Shown: one piece after another, positions 17,428 to 25,586 of the stretch
Layout of the letters: each line of letters begins with the position of its first letter
How positions within the stretch are numbered: the stretch's first letter is position 1
From: Limisphaerales bacterium
GTDB lineage: Bacteria > Verrucomicrobiota > Verrucomicrobiia > Limisphaerales > SXTU01
Direction of reading: 5' to 3'
DNA: 64,000 nt
Assembly: GCA_009773355.1 (NCBI GenBank)
Contig: WRPG01000019.1
Span: forward strand, 1 to 64,000
Translations under genes and position numbers: made by a program
Notes under the pieces: generated by a model
Seen by the model: the letters and a program-made list of their open reading frames with translations, nothing else
Databases searched by the model: none
What the model was told of the DNA's origin: nothing

Positions 17428-18837
17428 TCACTTCTTCTCCGGCAGCGGCTGCACTTCCAGGAGCTGGCTGGGCGCGGGCTGGAGCGCTGCCTTGTGCTTT
17501 TCGACGGCCTGCGCGATTTGACTCAGCACCGCCGGATGGTTCGTCGCCACGTTGAAGGTTTCGCTGGCGTCCACCTTGAGGTTGAAGAGCAACGGCACGG
17601 GATGCTCCTCGTGCTTCGGCTGGCCGTAGGCGGATTGCGTCATGAAATGGGCCTTGAAGTCGCCGGCGCGCGCCGCCATGAGGCGCGTGCCGCGATAGTA
17701 GAAGTAGGCCTCGCGGGACACGGTGCCGGTCCCGAACAGCAGCGGGCGGATGTCCACGCCGTCAATGGGCCGGTCCGCCGGCACGTCCGCGCCCGCAAGC
17801 TTCAGGCTGGTGGTGAAGAGGTCCATGGTGCTCGCCAGCGTGCGCTGCGTCTGCGCGGCCTTGATTTTGCCCGGCCACCACGCGATGCCCGGCACGCGCA
17901 TCCCGCCCTCCCACGTCGAGCCTTTGCCATCCCGCAGCAGGCCCGCCGAGCCGCCCTGCTGGTTCATGATGAGCCACGGGCCGTTGTCGCTGGTGAAGAA
18001 GACCAGCGTGTTCTCGGCGAGCTTCTCCTGCCGCAGCGTGTCGAGGACTTTGCCCACGGCGGCATCGAGTTCCTCCACCACGTCGCCATAGATGCCGCGA
18101 GGGCTTCTGCCGAAGAAGTCCTTCGAGGCGAACAGCGGCGTGTGCGGGAACGTGGACGGAAAGTAGAGGAAGAAGGGTTTCGCCTTGTTCGCTCTGATGA
18201 ACTTCACCGCCTCGTCCGTGTAGCGGCGCGTGAGCGTGGTCTGGTCGGCGGGACGCTCGATGATCTGGTCGTCGCGATAGAGCGGGGCGTTCCACCACTC
18301 AGCCTTCTGCTCGGCGAGCTTGCCCGCGCCTTTGGGGGCGAGCGGCGTTGGGTCCATGTCGTTCGAGTGCGGCAGGCCGAAGTAGAAGTCGAAGCCGTGC
18401 TTGCGCGGGTGCCCGCCGGGATTGAACTGCGGCACGCCGAGATGCCACTTGCCGACGCAGCCGGTGGTGTAGCCCTTCGCCTTGAGCGCTTCAGCCAAGG
18501 TGATTTCACTGTCCGGCAACTGGCCAAGGGAACGACCGCGCAGGACGCGGAACTGGTCGTGGCACATGCCGCTGCGGATCGGGTAGCGGCCCGTGAGCAG
18601 CGCCGCGCGGCTGGGCGTGCAGACCTCGGCGGCGGAGTAAAACTCAGTGAACCGCATCCCCTCCGCCGCCATGCGGTCGAGGTTCGGCGTGCGGATGTTC
18701 GGATGGCCGTAGCAGCCGAGGTCGCCGTAGCCGAGGTCGTCGGCCAGGATGATGACAATGTTCGGGCGGGCGGAGTCGGCGGCGCGACTGGGAAGTGCAA
18801 ACAGTGCGAGGAGCGCAAGCGCGAGGAAAAGTTGCAT
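17428..18837 (-). CDS. Secreted arylsulfatase-type sulfatase
   Basis: 469-aa sulfatase with a signal peptide (LFLALALLALFALPSRAA). The Ca-binding start IVIILADDLGYGDLGCYGH and the active-site motif CTPSRAALLTGR near residue 70 are present; the Cys is the one converted to formylglycine. HLGVPQFNP and FFTSDNGPW complete the alkaline-phosphatase-like fold. The likely substrate is a sulfated polysaccharide or glycan, as for the many such genes in Verrucomicrobia and Planctomycetes, but specificity cannot be read. The anaerobic or aerobic formylglycine enzyme is not in the window. Confidence 0.93.
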   Translation of the reverse strand: MQLFLALALLALFALPSRAADSARPNIVIILADDLGYGDLGCYGHPNIRTPNLDRMAAEGMRFTEFYSAAEVCTPSRAALLTGRYPIRSGMCHDQFRVLRGRSLGQLPDSEITLAEALKAKGYTTGCVGKWHLGVPQFNPGGHPRKHGFDFYFGLPHSNDMDPTPLAPKGAGKLAEQKAEWWNAPLYRDDQIIERPADQTTLTRRYTDEAVKFIRANKAKPFFLYFPSTFPHTPLFASKDFFGRSPRGIYGDVVEELDAAVGKVLDTLRQEKLAENTLVFFTSDNGPWLIMNQQGGSAGLLRDGKGSTWEGGMRVPGIAWWPGKIKAAQTQRTLASTMDLFTTSLKLAGADVPADRPIDGVDIRPLLFGTGTVSREAYFYYRGTRLMAARAGDFKAHFMTQSAYGQPKHEEHPVPLLFNLKVDASETFNVATNHPAVLSQIAQAVEKHKAALQPAPSQLLEVQPLPEKK

Positions 18838-18897
18838 GACGAAACGCTAGCGAAGTCGGGAAGGCGACGGAAGCGGGGATTTGCAACCGGACGATCC

Positions 18898-18962
18898 GGT
18901 GGGGCGAGGCTCTAGCCGAGCCGGAGGATGCCACGCCGGCTCGGCAGGAGCCTCGCCCCACC
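18898..18962. repeat. GTGG-headed REP doublet
   Basis: Arms 18898-18924 and 18936-18962 match at 25 of 27 positions. They begin GGTGGGGCGAGGCTC and contain a GGCTC/GAGCC stem. It lies between the sulfatase start and the comB stop. A half copy of the same arm occurs at 21805-21820. Confidence 0.85.
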
Positions 18963-18975
18963 CGCACGCCCAGAC

Positions 18976-19734
18976 TCACTCCTCCATCAACCGCACCACA
19001 CCACTTGTGTCCAACTCCGCGAGCACGTTGGCCGTGTCGCGTTGAAAGCAAACCGCCACGTCGTCGCGCAACTCGGGCAACGCAAGCAGACGGCGGGCGT
19101 TGCGGGCGCGCTGGACGGCCGCGAGCAAGTCTCCCCTGCCCTGCCGGAAAATTTCGCACGCGACCTGCGCCGAGTCTGCCACTGGGCCGCTGGAAAATTG
19201 TTCCCAGACGGCGTCGCAGAGCGCCCCCGCGCCCAGCACGTCCTCGTAGGAGGCCTCCTCGTGCGTGCCGGAACAAACGATGAGCAGGTCCGCCACGCGT
19301 TCGCGCACCAGCCAGTTGGCCACCGCGCCGAGATTCAGGAAGCTCCCCACCAGCACGCGCCGCGCGCCACGACACGCTTGCAACGCGCGCGTGCCGTTGG
19401 TCGTCGTCATCGCAATGCTGCGCCCGCCTACGCGCTCGCGGGTGAACTCGCGCGGCGAATTGCCAAGGTCGAAGTCCACGCTGCCGGTGAGCTGCCGCAG
19501 GATGCGCACGCCGTCGCGCTCGCCTGCGAGCAGGAGGTCCGGCCGCGCCGCCCGCAACGCCACGGCCTCGGCGATTTCGCAGACGGGGATGATTTCACGC
19601 GCGCCATTCGCCAGCGCCGTGACCATTGAGGAGGTCGCGCGCAGCACGTCGAAGACGACGCAGACGGTCTGGGACAGGTCGCGCTGCCGGAGTGCGGCGA
19701 ACTCGGCGGGCGTGAAGGTGACTTCGAGGGGCAC
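18976..19734 (-). CDS. comB: 2-phosphosulfolactate phosphatase-like protein
   Basis: ComB-family phosphatase (252 aa); in methanogens it converts 2-phosphosulfolactate to sulfolactate in coenzyme M synthesis, and in bacteria the role is mostly unknown. Family motifs: VVFDVLRATSSMVTALANGA near the N terminus, then LAGERDG, DLGNSPREF and TTNGTRAL. No other CoM or sulfolactate genes are nearby, so the substrate is not established. It is followed by a word-type inverted repeat (19744-19816) on its upstream side. Confidence 0.88.
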   Translation of the reverse strand: MPLEVTFTPAEFAALRQRDLSQTVCVVFDVLRATSSMVTALANGAREIIPVCEIAEAVALRAARPDLLLAGERDGVRILRQLTGSVDFDLGNSPREFTRERVGGRSIAMTTTNGTRALQACRGARRVLVGSFLNLGAVANWLVRERVADLLIVCSGTHEEASYEDVLGAGALCDAVWEQFSSGPVADSAQVACEIFRQGRGDLLAAVQRARNARRLLALPELRDDVAVCFQRDTANVLAELDTSGVVRLMEE

Positions 19735-19743
19735 GGGCAGTAA

Positions 19744-19816
19744 TCAGTTTTCAGTGTTCAGTAATCAGTCCGAAGGACACCGCACGCCCAACTGAATACT
19801 GAACACTGAAAACTGA
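19744..19816. repeat. Word-type inverted repeat (CAGTTTTCAGTGTTCAGT family)
   Basis: Left arm 19744-19769 and right arm 19791-19816 match at 25 of 26 positions. The arms are AT-rich and made of the repeated word CAGT-T/A. It fills the gap between the glycosylase stop and the comB start. Confidence 0.88.
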
Positions 19817-19821
19817 ACACC

Positions 19822-20778
19822 TCATTCCTTCGTCCGCAGCGTGCGGACGTAGTGAAACAGATACTGCTGCGCATACCCGGCGTTCGGCCCGAAGTGCGAG
19901 TTGGCAAATTTCTCCAGCCGCTTCGCCGACGGCCGGCGGCGCGGGAAATACAACTCCTTCAACGCGCGCCGCACCCAGACATCCACCGGGAAGGCGTCCT
20001 GCTTGCCGTAGGCGAAGAGCAGCACGCAGTCGGCAATCTTCCGGCCCACGCCATGCAAACTCATAAGCGCGGCCCGAGCTTCGCTTGTCGTGAGGGCGTG
20101 CAGCCGAGCCAAATCCAGCTCGCCGCTCGCGACGGCCTGTGCGGCCGCCCGCACGTAGGGCGCGCGGAAGCCCATCTTGCAGGCGCGCAGCTCGGCCTCA
20201 GAACACGCCGCCAGCCGCGCGGCGGTGGGGAAGGCTCGTCCCGCGTAGGAGACGACGTGAGGAGTCTCTGACTTTCTCTCCGTATTCCCCGTTCCGCGTT
20301 CCGCGTTTGAAGTGAGACTCCTCACGTCGTCTCCTACGAGGATTGGCTGCCCGAACCGCTCGCAGAGCAGCGCGATGATTTGCTGGATTTGCACAATCTG
20401 CTTCGTGGACGAGCAGATGAAGGTGACGAGCGTTTCCCACGGTTCCTGTCGCAGCAGCCGCAGCCCGCGACACGCGGCCACGGACGCGCGCATCGGCTCG
20501 TCGTCGGGAAAGGTCGCGACCACGGCGGTAAGGTTCACATCGAGCTGGAGGAACTCGCGGAGCCACTGCCAATCCGTCTGCGGCACGGCGGTCTCGGCTC
20601 GAATGCTGTCGCCTGTCTGCTTCAAGCACACCCAGCGTCCGGCCACGATGCCCTTCCACGCCTCGTCCACCGGCCGCCAGCGAAACGCTTGTCCGGACGC
20701 AAGCGTCGCGGCGAGGTCATAGTCGCGGACGGGGAAGGAAGCCTTGGTGGCCCGCGAATCACGCGAATGAACGCGCAT
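19822..20778 (-). CDS. 8-oxoguanine DNA glycosylase (OGG1-type) with in-frame repeat
   Basis: Base-excision glycosylase/AP lyase. The helix-hairpin-helix reads LHGVGRKIADCVLLFAYGK followed by PVDVWVRR, keeping the catalytic Lys and the Asp of the OGG family. The OGG N-domain appears as LAATLASGQAFRW. Two repeat-derived parts are seen: the first 14 residues (MRVHSRDSRATKAS) come from the outer arm of the nested repeat at 20750-20978, and about 31 residues (VGDDVRSL ... ETPHVVSY) between FGQPIL and AGRAFPTA come from the element at 20245-20337. The start is uncertain; a longer frame reaches 20961 through the repeats. Confidence 0.87.
   Translation of the reverse strand: MRVHSRDSRATKASFPVRDYDLAATLASGQAFRWRPVDEAWKGIVAGRWVCLKQTGDSIRAETAVPQTDWQWLREFLQLDVNLTAVVATFPDDEPMRASVAACRGLRLLRQEPWETLVTFICSSTKQIVQIQQIIALLCERFGQPILVGDDVRSLTSNAERGTGNTERKSETPHVVSYAGRAFPTAARLAACSEAELRACKMGFRAPYVRAAAQAVASGELDLARLHALTTSEARAALMSLHGVGRKIADCVLLFAYGKQDAFPVDVWVRRALKELYFPRRRPSAKRLEKFANSHFGPNAGYAQQYLFHYVRTLRTKE
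20245..20337. repeat. In-frame GTAG REP doublet inside the glycosylase gene
   Basis: Perfect arms (25 of 25, counting one flanking base on each side) starting GTAGGAGACGACGTGAGG face each other. The loop holds a second, word-type string (TTCCGCGTTCCGCGTT). The GTAG-to-CTAC span is 93 bases, exactly 31 codons. The coding strand reads it as VGDDVRSL on one arm and ETPHVVSY on the other. Confidence 0.93.
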
Positions 20779-20978
20779 GGGGATTGGAGCGCGGACGCCC
20801 ACGTCCGCAGCCCGTGCCGGCGATTTGCAATCGCCGTCCGAAGCTTCCGTTCCCTCCGTGCCGTGGAAGTGCTCTGCGCCCTCGGCGGCGACTACAAGTC
20901 GCCGGCACGGGGATGCGGCGGACGTGGGCGTCCGCGCTCCTTGGCTCTTATTCGCGTCCATTCGCGTGTTTCGCGGGC
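20750..20978. repeat. Three nested inverted repeats
   Basis: Outer arms 20750-20775 and 20953-20978 (GCCCGCGAATCACGCGAATG, 24 of 26). Middle arms from 20786 and ending at 20940 (GGAGCGCGGACGCCCACG, GGAG head with GCGGAC/GTCCGC stem). Inner arms 20811-20836 and 20886-20911 (CCCGTGCCGGCGATTTGC, 23 of 26, with a CGGCGA/TCGCCG stem). Each pair brackets the next with little between, so they are nested like boxes. The locus fills the gap between the glycosylase and the glycosyltransferase fragment. Confidence 0.92.
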
Positions 20979-20979
20979 A

Positions 20980-21753
20980 TTACTTCAGCTCCCGGCACAG
21001 CAGCAAACGCACGGTGTGGATGGGCCGCCCGCGATGCTCGATGTCCCGCGTGCCGAGGTCTTCGATGCGTGTGAACTCCGCCGCGAGCCGTGCGGGCGGC
21101 GGCTCCGGCTGCGCGCCCTTCTTCAACTGCTGCACGTAGATGGCGCTGTGCCCCTTGCGAGACGCGTAGCCCGGCCAGAAGCCATATTGGTTCTCCGGCT
21201 TCTCGGACGATTGATAGAACACGATGGGCGTGTGCGGCACGCCGGCCTTGGCCTCGGGGATGTAGAACGACAGCAAGCTCGTGATGCCGTAGTGCGCGCC
21301 GATGAGGAAGACCGGCTTGCCCTCGGCGGCGAGAATCTTCTGGCGCTCGGCCTCGACGGTCTCGGCCATCGCATTCCAGCCGCGCACGCGGACAAGCGGG
21401 TCGAGTTTCATCGGGAGCGTCTGGCCGACCAGTTTTCCGGTTAGGTTGGTGTCGTGCAGCAGGACGACGAGCGGCAAGCCCAGCGCGAGGCCGGCAATGA
21501 ACCAGACGCGCACGGAGCGCACGCCGCGTCGCCAGCAGGCGTCGGCCTGAATCGCCGCGAGGCAGAGCAGCGGGATGACGGCGGGCACAATCCAGTTCGG
21601 CTGCACGCGGGCGCGGAGGGTGTAGAGAAAGTAGCCGAGGAGAAGCGGCAGGCCCATGCAGAGGAGGAAGATGGGGAGCGCGGATGCCTTGGTGATGCCC
21701 GACTTTACAACCGGGCCTTCAGAGTTTTTCACGGCTTGGCAGATTCTCAGCAA
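20980..21753 (-). pseudogene. C-terminal fragment of the PAP2-glycosyltransferase gene
   Basis: 257 aa. Residues about 27-105 hold three hydrophobic segments with LPLLLGYFLYTLRARVQPNW, the pattern that follows the PAFL...FGA region in ArnT-like GT39 proteins. The soluble C-terminal domain includes NQYGFWPGYASRKGHSAIYV. It lacks the N-terminal catalytic half, which lies just upstream at 21876-23534. The two frames are separated by 122 bases containing two half repeats. I read this as the detached tail of one ancestral gene; the ATG at 21753 may be fortuitous. Confidence 0.75.
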
Positions 21754-21770
21754 CCTTGCTGCCTCTGATT

Positions 21771-21820
21771 GTGCCGGCGATTTGCAATCGCCGTCCGTGA
21801 TGCTGGTGGGGCGAGGCTCT
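21771..21820. repeat. Two half repeat arms at the gene break
   Basis: Bases 21771-21797 match the inner arm of the nested locus (GTGCCGGCGATTTGCAATCG), and 21805-21820 match the arm of the 18898 element (GGTGGGGCGAGGCTCT). Neither has its inverted partner. They lie exactly between the two halves of the PAP2-glycosyltransferase gene, next to a GGGGATATTTCCCC palindrome at about 21835-21848. Confidence 0.8.
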
Positions 21821-21875
21821 TAGAGCGCCTCCAGGGGGATATTTCCCCGGTTGCGCAGGTCGAGCGGGCTCCCAT

Positions 21876-23534
21876 TCAAGAGGGCCGGTTCGTTTTCATG
21901 ACGGTTGCTCCAAAGTAGGAGAGGAACGCCGGGTTCAGCAGCGCGAGTTCCGCCAACACGAAATCAATCAGGTAGTTCGGCGTGAACTTCCATGCCTGCG
22001 TGAGGCCGGCGCGGTTGTGCAGGTGTTCGACGGTCGCCCAGCCGTGCTGCGCGTTCCAGACGAGTTGGGGCAGCACGGCGAGCGCGGCGATACCGAGCGC
22101 GAGCCACGGGCCGGCGGTGCGGAGTTGGGCGCGGGCGGGCTTCCACAGCACGAAGAACAATGCGAAACAGGCGAGTTGGAAGGCGTTCGTGTTCTTCGAG
22201 AGGAAGCCGAGCGCGAGCCAGAGGCCGGTGAGCAGCCACGGGCGGAGCGCCGAGCATTGCTCGGCATTGAGAACGCTTGCACCTCCTGCCGAGCAATGCT
22301 CGGCGCTCCGCACCGCCTGCCAGCCGCTCAACATGGCCAGCGTCCAGAACAGCACGGAGAGGCAGTCCACCGTCATCAGCACCGCGCCGACAGACAGCAG
22401 CGGCGTGGCAGTGGCGGCAAGGACGACGAAGAGGCCGAGCTTTGCCGTGGCCTCGCGGGCGAAGAAGCGCAGCAGCAGCACGGAAATTAGAGCGGTGACG
22501 CACGGCGCAAGGAAGCGCACGCCGAACGCGGTGTCGCCCCACAGGTGCGTGCCAATCCATTGCGCAACGGCAATGCCCGGCGGTTTGCTGTAGTAGGCGA
22601 GCGCGGGGTGTTTGGACCACTGCCATTGGTAAGCTTCGTCCTCGCTGAGTTCGATGGTGGAACTGCCGATGTAAGCGAGCCGCGCGAGGAAGAAGACGGC
22701 GATGATGATGTAGCCGAGGCGAAGCCAGTGGAAGTTGAGTTCTCGCGCCTCCAATTCCTCAACCGCTGCGCGCGCCTTTTGCCGTTCAGCAATCGTCTCG
22801 CGGAGTCCTCCGAGCAGGCGCGTGGTGAAACGCATGGCCCATCGCTTCGCCAGCGCATCAGCGCGAGTCGGAGCATCCTTGCGCCAACGCATTGCCAGCC
22901 GAGGACGGTCGCGCCGATGCCGGGCCACTGCGTCACCCGCCGTCAGATACAGCGACGGCAGCCGCGCCCACCACAGCGGAAACCACTTCCGCCCCGCCCA
23001 TGTCCAGCAACGGTCCAACGCCCACACCATCACCGCCGCGTAGCCCGCGCCGAGCGCCGCGCCGATGAGCACATCGCTGACGTAGTGGACGCCGTTATAG
23101 ACGCGGGAGAAAGCCACGGCGGCGGCCAGGGGCACCATGAAGCGCCAGCTCCCGCGAAAGAACAGGAAGGCCACCATCGCCGCCGCCGCCATGTTTGCCG
23201 CGTGCGCGGACGGCAGGCTGAAGCTGCTCGTGCGCCCGACCAGCGTGATGGCCTCCGGCATCGGCACGAACGGGCGCGGGCGGGCGACAGCGTGCTTGAT
23301 GGAGTTGATGATGAGCGGGTCGCCCAGCGCGACAGCCAGCAGGATGAACAAGACACACAGCGCCCCGCGCGTCCGCTGCTTCCAGATGAGCACAGCCGAC
23401 GCGACGATGACCATCGGCACGAACAGCTTGTTCCCGCTCAGGACGGGCATGAGCCAATCGCCGAGCGGGTTGCTCAACGACTGGTTGATGAAGCGGAACA
23501 GCGCCGCGTCGAGCGATTGGAGCCAGGCGGTCAA
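21876..23534 (-). CDS. PAP2 phosphatase fused to GT39 (ArnT-like) glycosyltransferase, C-terminally truncated
   Basis: 552 aa. The N-terminal 200 residues are a membrane PAP2 phosphatase with KHAVARPRP, PSAHAAN and SRVYNGVHYVSD (the KxxxxxxRP / PSxH / SRxxxxxHxxxD triad). After a linker, a GT39 domain begins near residue 270 with LSEDEAYQWQWSKHPALAYYSKPP, typical of ArnT-like enzymes that use polyprenyl-phosphate sugars. Coupling a phosphatase to such a transferase suggests cell-envelope or lipid A modification (inference). An in-frame repeat at 22244-22309 adds 22 residues. The frame stops after PAFLSYFGATV, and the rest lies at 20980-21753. Activity is doubtful. Confidence 0.82.
   Translation of the reverse strand: MTAWLQSLDAALFRFINQSLSNPLGDWLMPVLSGNKLFVPMVIVASAVLIWKQRTRGALCVLFILLAVALGDPLIINSIKHAVARPRPFVPMPEAITLVGRTSSFSLPSAHAANMAAAAMVAFLFFRGSWRFMVPLAAAVAFSRVYNGVHYVSDVLIGAALGAGYAAVMVWALDRCWTWAGRKWFPLWWARLPSLYLTAGDAVARHRRDRPRLAMRWRKDAPTRADALAKRWAMRFTTRLLGGLRETIAERQKARAAVEELEARELNFHWLRLGYIIIAVFFLARLAYIGSSTIELSEDEAYQWQWSKHPALAYYSKPPGIAVAQWIGTHLWGDTAFGVRFLAPCVTALISVLLLRFFAREATAKLGLFVVLAATATPLLSVGAVLMTVDCLSVLFWTLAMLSGWQAVRSAEHCSAGGASVLNAEQCSALRPWLLTGLWLALGFLSKNTNAFQLACFALFFVLWKPARAQLRTAGPWLALGIAALAVLPQLVWNAQHGWATVEHLHNRAGLTQAWKFTPNYLIDFVLAELALLNPAFLSYFGATVMKTNRPS
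22244..22309. repeat. In-frame GGAG REP doublet inside the GT39 domain
   Basis: Perfect 21-base or longer arms read GGAGCGCCGAGCATTGCTCG inward: GGAG head plus CCGAGC/GCTCGG stem. The span from GGAG to CTCC is 66 bases, 22 codons, translated as SAEHCSAGGASVLNAEQCSAL. It lies between two predicted membrane helices. Confidence 0.92.
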
Positions 23535-23638
23535 AGCGCCGACAGGTTGGCGAAGCGGCGCGGAAGCTCAAAGCGGAAAGTGCGGCGCGCCTTTGCACTT
23601 GGAGCCGCCCCGCCGCCTGACTAGCCTCGCCGCCACAT

Positions 23639-24748
23639 ATGACCGACCCGCGTTTCGCCAAGCTCGCTGACTTGCTCATCAACTATTCCTGCGACCTCCA
23701 GAAGGGGGAGAACATCCTGCTCGACATGATTGACGTGCCGGATGAGTTCACCGTCGAGCTGATGCGCGCCACGCGCAAGGCCGGCGCGACACCCATCGTC
23801 GAGGTGCGGCACAGCCGCGTCACCCGCGAGGTGCTCAAGGACACGAACGAGAAGCACGCCAAGCTCGTCCACGACATCGAACTGCGCCGCATGAAGAAGA
23901 TGGCCGCCTACATCGCCATTCGCGGCGCGCACAACGCCACCGAGTCCGCCGACGTGCCGACCGAGAAGCTCGCGCTCTACTCGAAGATGCTCCGCCCCGT
24001 GCAGAACTACCGGGTCAACAAGACCAAGTGGTGCGTCCTCCGCTGGCCCACGCCCAGCATGGCGCAGGCGGCCAGCATGAGCACCGAGGCCTTCGAGAAC
24101 TTCTACTTCGACGTCTGCACGATGGACTACCGCAAGATGGCCAAGGCGATGGTTCCGCTGGAAAAGCGCATGATGAAGGCCGACCAGGTCCGCCTCACCG
24201 CGCCTGGCACCGACCTGACCTTCAGCATCAAGGGCATCGGCGCGCGCAAGTGCGAAGGCATCCGCAACATCCCCGACGGCGAGTGCTTCTCCTGCCCCAT
24301 CAAGACCAGCGTCAACGGCGCGATCCAGTTCAACACCCCCACGCTCTACAGCGGCACGAAGTTCGAGAACATCCGGCTGGAGTTCAAGGACGGCAAAGTC
24401 GTCAAGGCCACCGGCTCAAACGAGAAGCGACTTAACGAGATTCTCGACACCGACGCGGGTGCGCGCTACGTGGGCGAGTTCTCGCTCGGCTTCAATCCCT
24501 ACATCCAGTCGCCCATGTGCGACATCCTCTTCGACGAGAAGATCGCCGGTTCGCTGCACTTCACGCCGGGCCAGGCCTATGAGGACTGCGACAACGGCAA
24601 CCGCTCCGCCGTCCACTGGGACATGGTGCTCATCCAGCGCAAGGAATGGGGCGGCGGCGAGGTGTGGTTCGACGGCGAGCTGATCCGGAAGGACGGGATT
24701 TTCCTGCCGAAGGATTTGCAGGGGCTGAACCCGGAGAATTTGAAATAG
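23639..24748 (+). CDS. M29-family aminopeptidase
   Basis: 369-aa metallopeptidase of the thermophilic aminopeptidase type (AmpS/aminopeptidase T/PepS), removing N-terminal residues from peptides in the cytoplasm. Recognisable are the N-terminal KLADLLINYSCDLQKGENILL, the central GTDLTFSIKG, the NIPDGECFSCP metal-site segment and LHFTPGQAYEDCDNGNRSAVHWDMV near the end. There is no signal peptide. The ATG at 23639 is well placed. A GCCTCC/GGAGGC hairpin lies right after the stop. Confidence 0.9.
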   Translation: MTDPRFAKLADLLINYSCDLQKGENILLDMIDVPDEFTVELMRATRKAGATPIVEVRHSRVTREVLKDTNEKHAKLVHDIELRRMKKMAAYIAIRGAHNATESADVPTEKLALYSKMLRPVQNYRVNKTKWCVLRWPTPSMAQAASMSTEAFENFYFDVCTMDYRKMAKAMVPLEKRMMKADQVRLTAPGTDLTFSIKGIGARKCEGIRNIPDGECFSCPIKTSVNGAIQFNTPTLYSGTKFENIRLEFKDGKVVKATGSNEKRLNEILDTDAGARYVGEFSLGFNPYIQSPMCDILFDEKIAGSLHFTPGQAYEDCDNGNRSAVHWDMVLIQRKEWGGGEVWFDGELIRKDGIFLPKDLQGLNPENLK

Positions 24749-24763
24749 CCTCCACGCGGAGGC
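24748..24763. repeat. Short perfect hairpin after the aminopeptidase gene
   Basis: GCCTCCACGCGGAGGC forms a 6-bp stem with a 4-base loop, overlapping the last base of the stop codon and ending 5 nt before the next start codon. It could affect coupling between the two genes or be a solo repeat remnant; there is no U-tract. Confidence 0.5.
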
Positions 24764-24767
24764 CCGC

Positions 24768-25532
24768 ATGAGCGCCTGTTTGGTCCAGCTTGAACCGCCG
24801 CCCGTCACCGAGCCGCAATGGCGGCGGGCGCTCTCGTTGGTGCCCGGCTACGTCGAGGCCGACGCGGTGCGGCTGGCCCGCGAGGCGCACGGCATCCTCC
24901 TCAAGAACCTGGCCACGCCAAAGGCGGTTGCCCTGCAACTGGCCTTCCGCTCCGCGGGCGTTGAGACGGCTGTGGTGCCCACCGAGGAGTTGCGGCTGGT
25001 GGACGCCAAGTTCACCCGGCGCCTCGAAGTGACCGATGACGCGCTGCGCATTTGTGATCCGCTTGGCCGGCTGGTGCCTGTGCCGTGGGCGCATGTGGCG
25101 TTGATCGCCGTCGGAGCCGTCCGCCAATACGACATCGCCCAGACCGTCACCTATGAGAAGCAGCACGCCTACAATCCCGTGCAAGGCGTCCATCAGGAGG
25201 TTGTCCGCGAAGTGCGGACCTCGCTGCAGGAGAACCTTCCGTGGTTGATCGAGATATTCCTGACCGGCGGGGCCATGCGTTTTCAGACGGAGGGCGCGCA
25301 ACTGGCCTGGGGCTACCTGTTCAAGCATGCGCCGCCTGAGCTGCCGCCCCGGCTGGTGGCGCTGGTGCGGCTGCTGGTGAAGCACGCGCCACACGCGATG
25401 CTCAACCGGGGCGCCCTCGCGCTGCGGGACGGCGGAGACGGTGGCGTGGCCTACGCCAGCCGCCCGGCTTTCTCCGACGAGTCGGCGTGGCTGCTCTGGC
25501 GCGCGCGTCAGCCAGGCGGACGCGGTGCTTAG
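24768..25532 (+). CDS. Hypothetical protein (254 aa)
   Basis: I do not recognise a family. It has no signal peptide and no clear membrane segment. The first 90 residues alternate short helices and strands (RALSLVPGYVEADAVRLARE, GILLKNLATPKAVALQLAFR), which could be a regulatory or ACT-like fold. The middle contains RYDIAQ-like and TVTYEKQHAYNPVQ segments. The start codon ATG at 24768 lies 19 nt after the aminopeptidase stop, so it is probably co-transcribed, but no functional link can be read. Confidence 0.65.
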   Translation: MSACLVQLEPPPVTEPQWRRALSLVPGYVEADAVRLAREAHGILLKNLATPKAVALQLAFRSAGVETAVVPTEELRLVDAKFTRRLEVTDDALRICDPLGRLVPVPWAHVALIAVGAVRQYDIAQTVTYEKQHAYNPVQGVHQEVVREVRTSLQENLPWLIEIFLTGGAMRFQTEGAQLAWGYLFKHAPPELPPRLVALVRLLVKHAPHAMLNRGALALRDGGDGGVAYASRPAFSDESAWLLWRARQPGGRGA

Positions 25533-25586
25533 GCGGATGCGACGGGATTGAACTCCTTCCCCGGCCCCACCGTCGGAATCTCTCGT

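Noticed and set aside
20750-20978. Possible small RNA gene from the nested palindromes
   Set aside because: The arms recur as separate families elsewhere in the window and partly in coding DNA, so independent mobile or repetitive elements explain them better. I see no promoter.
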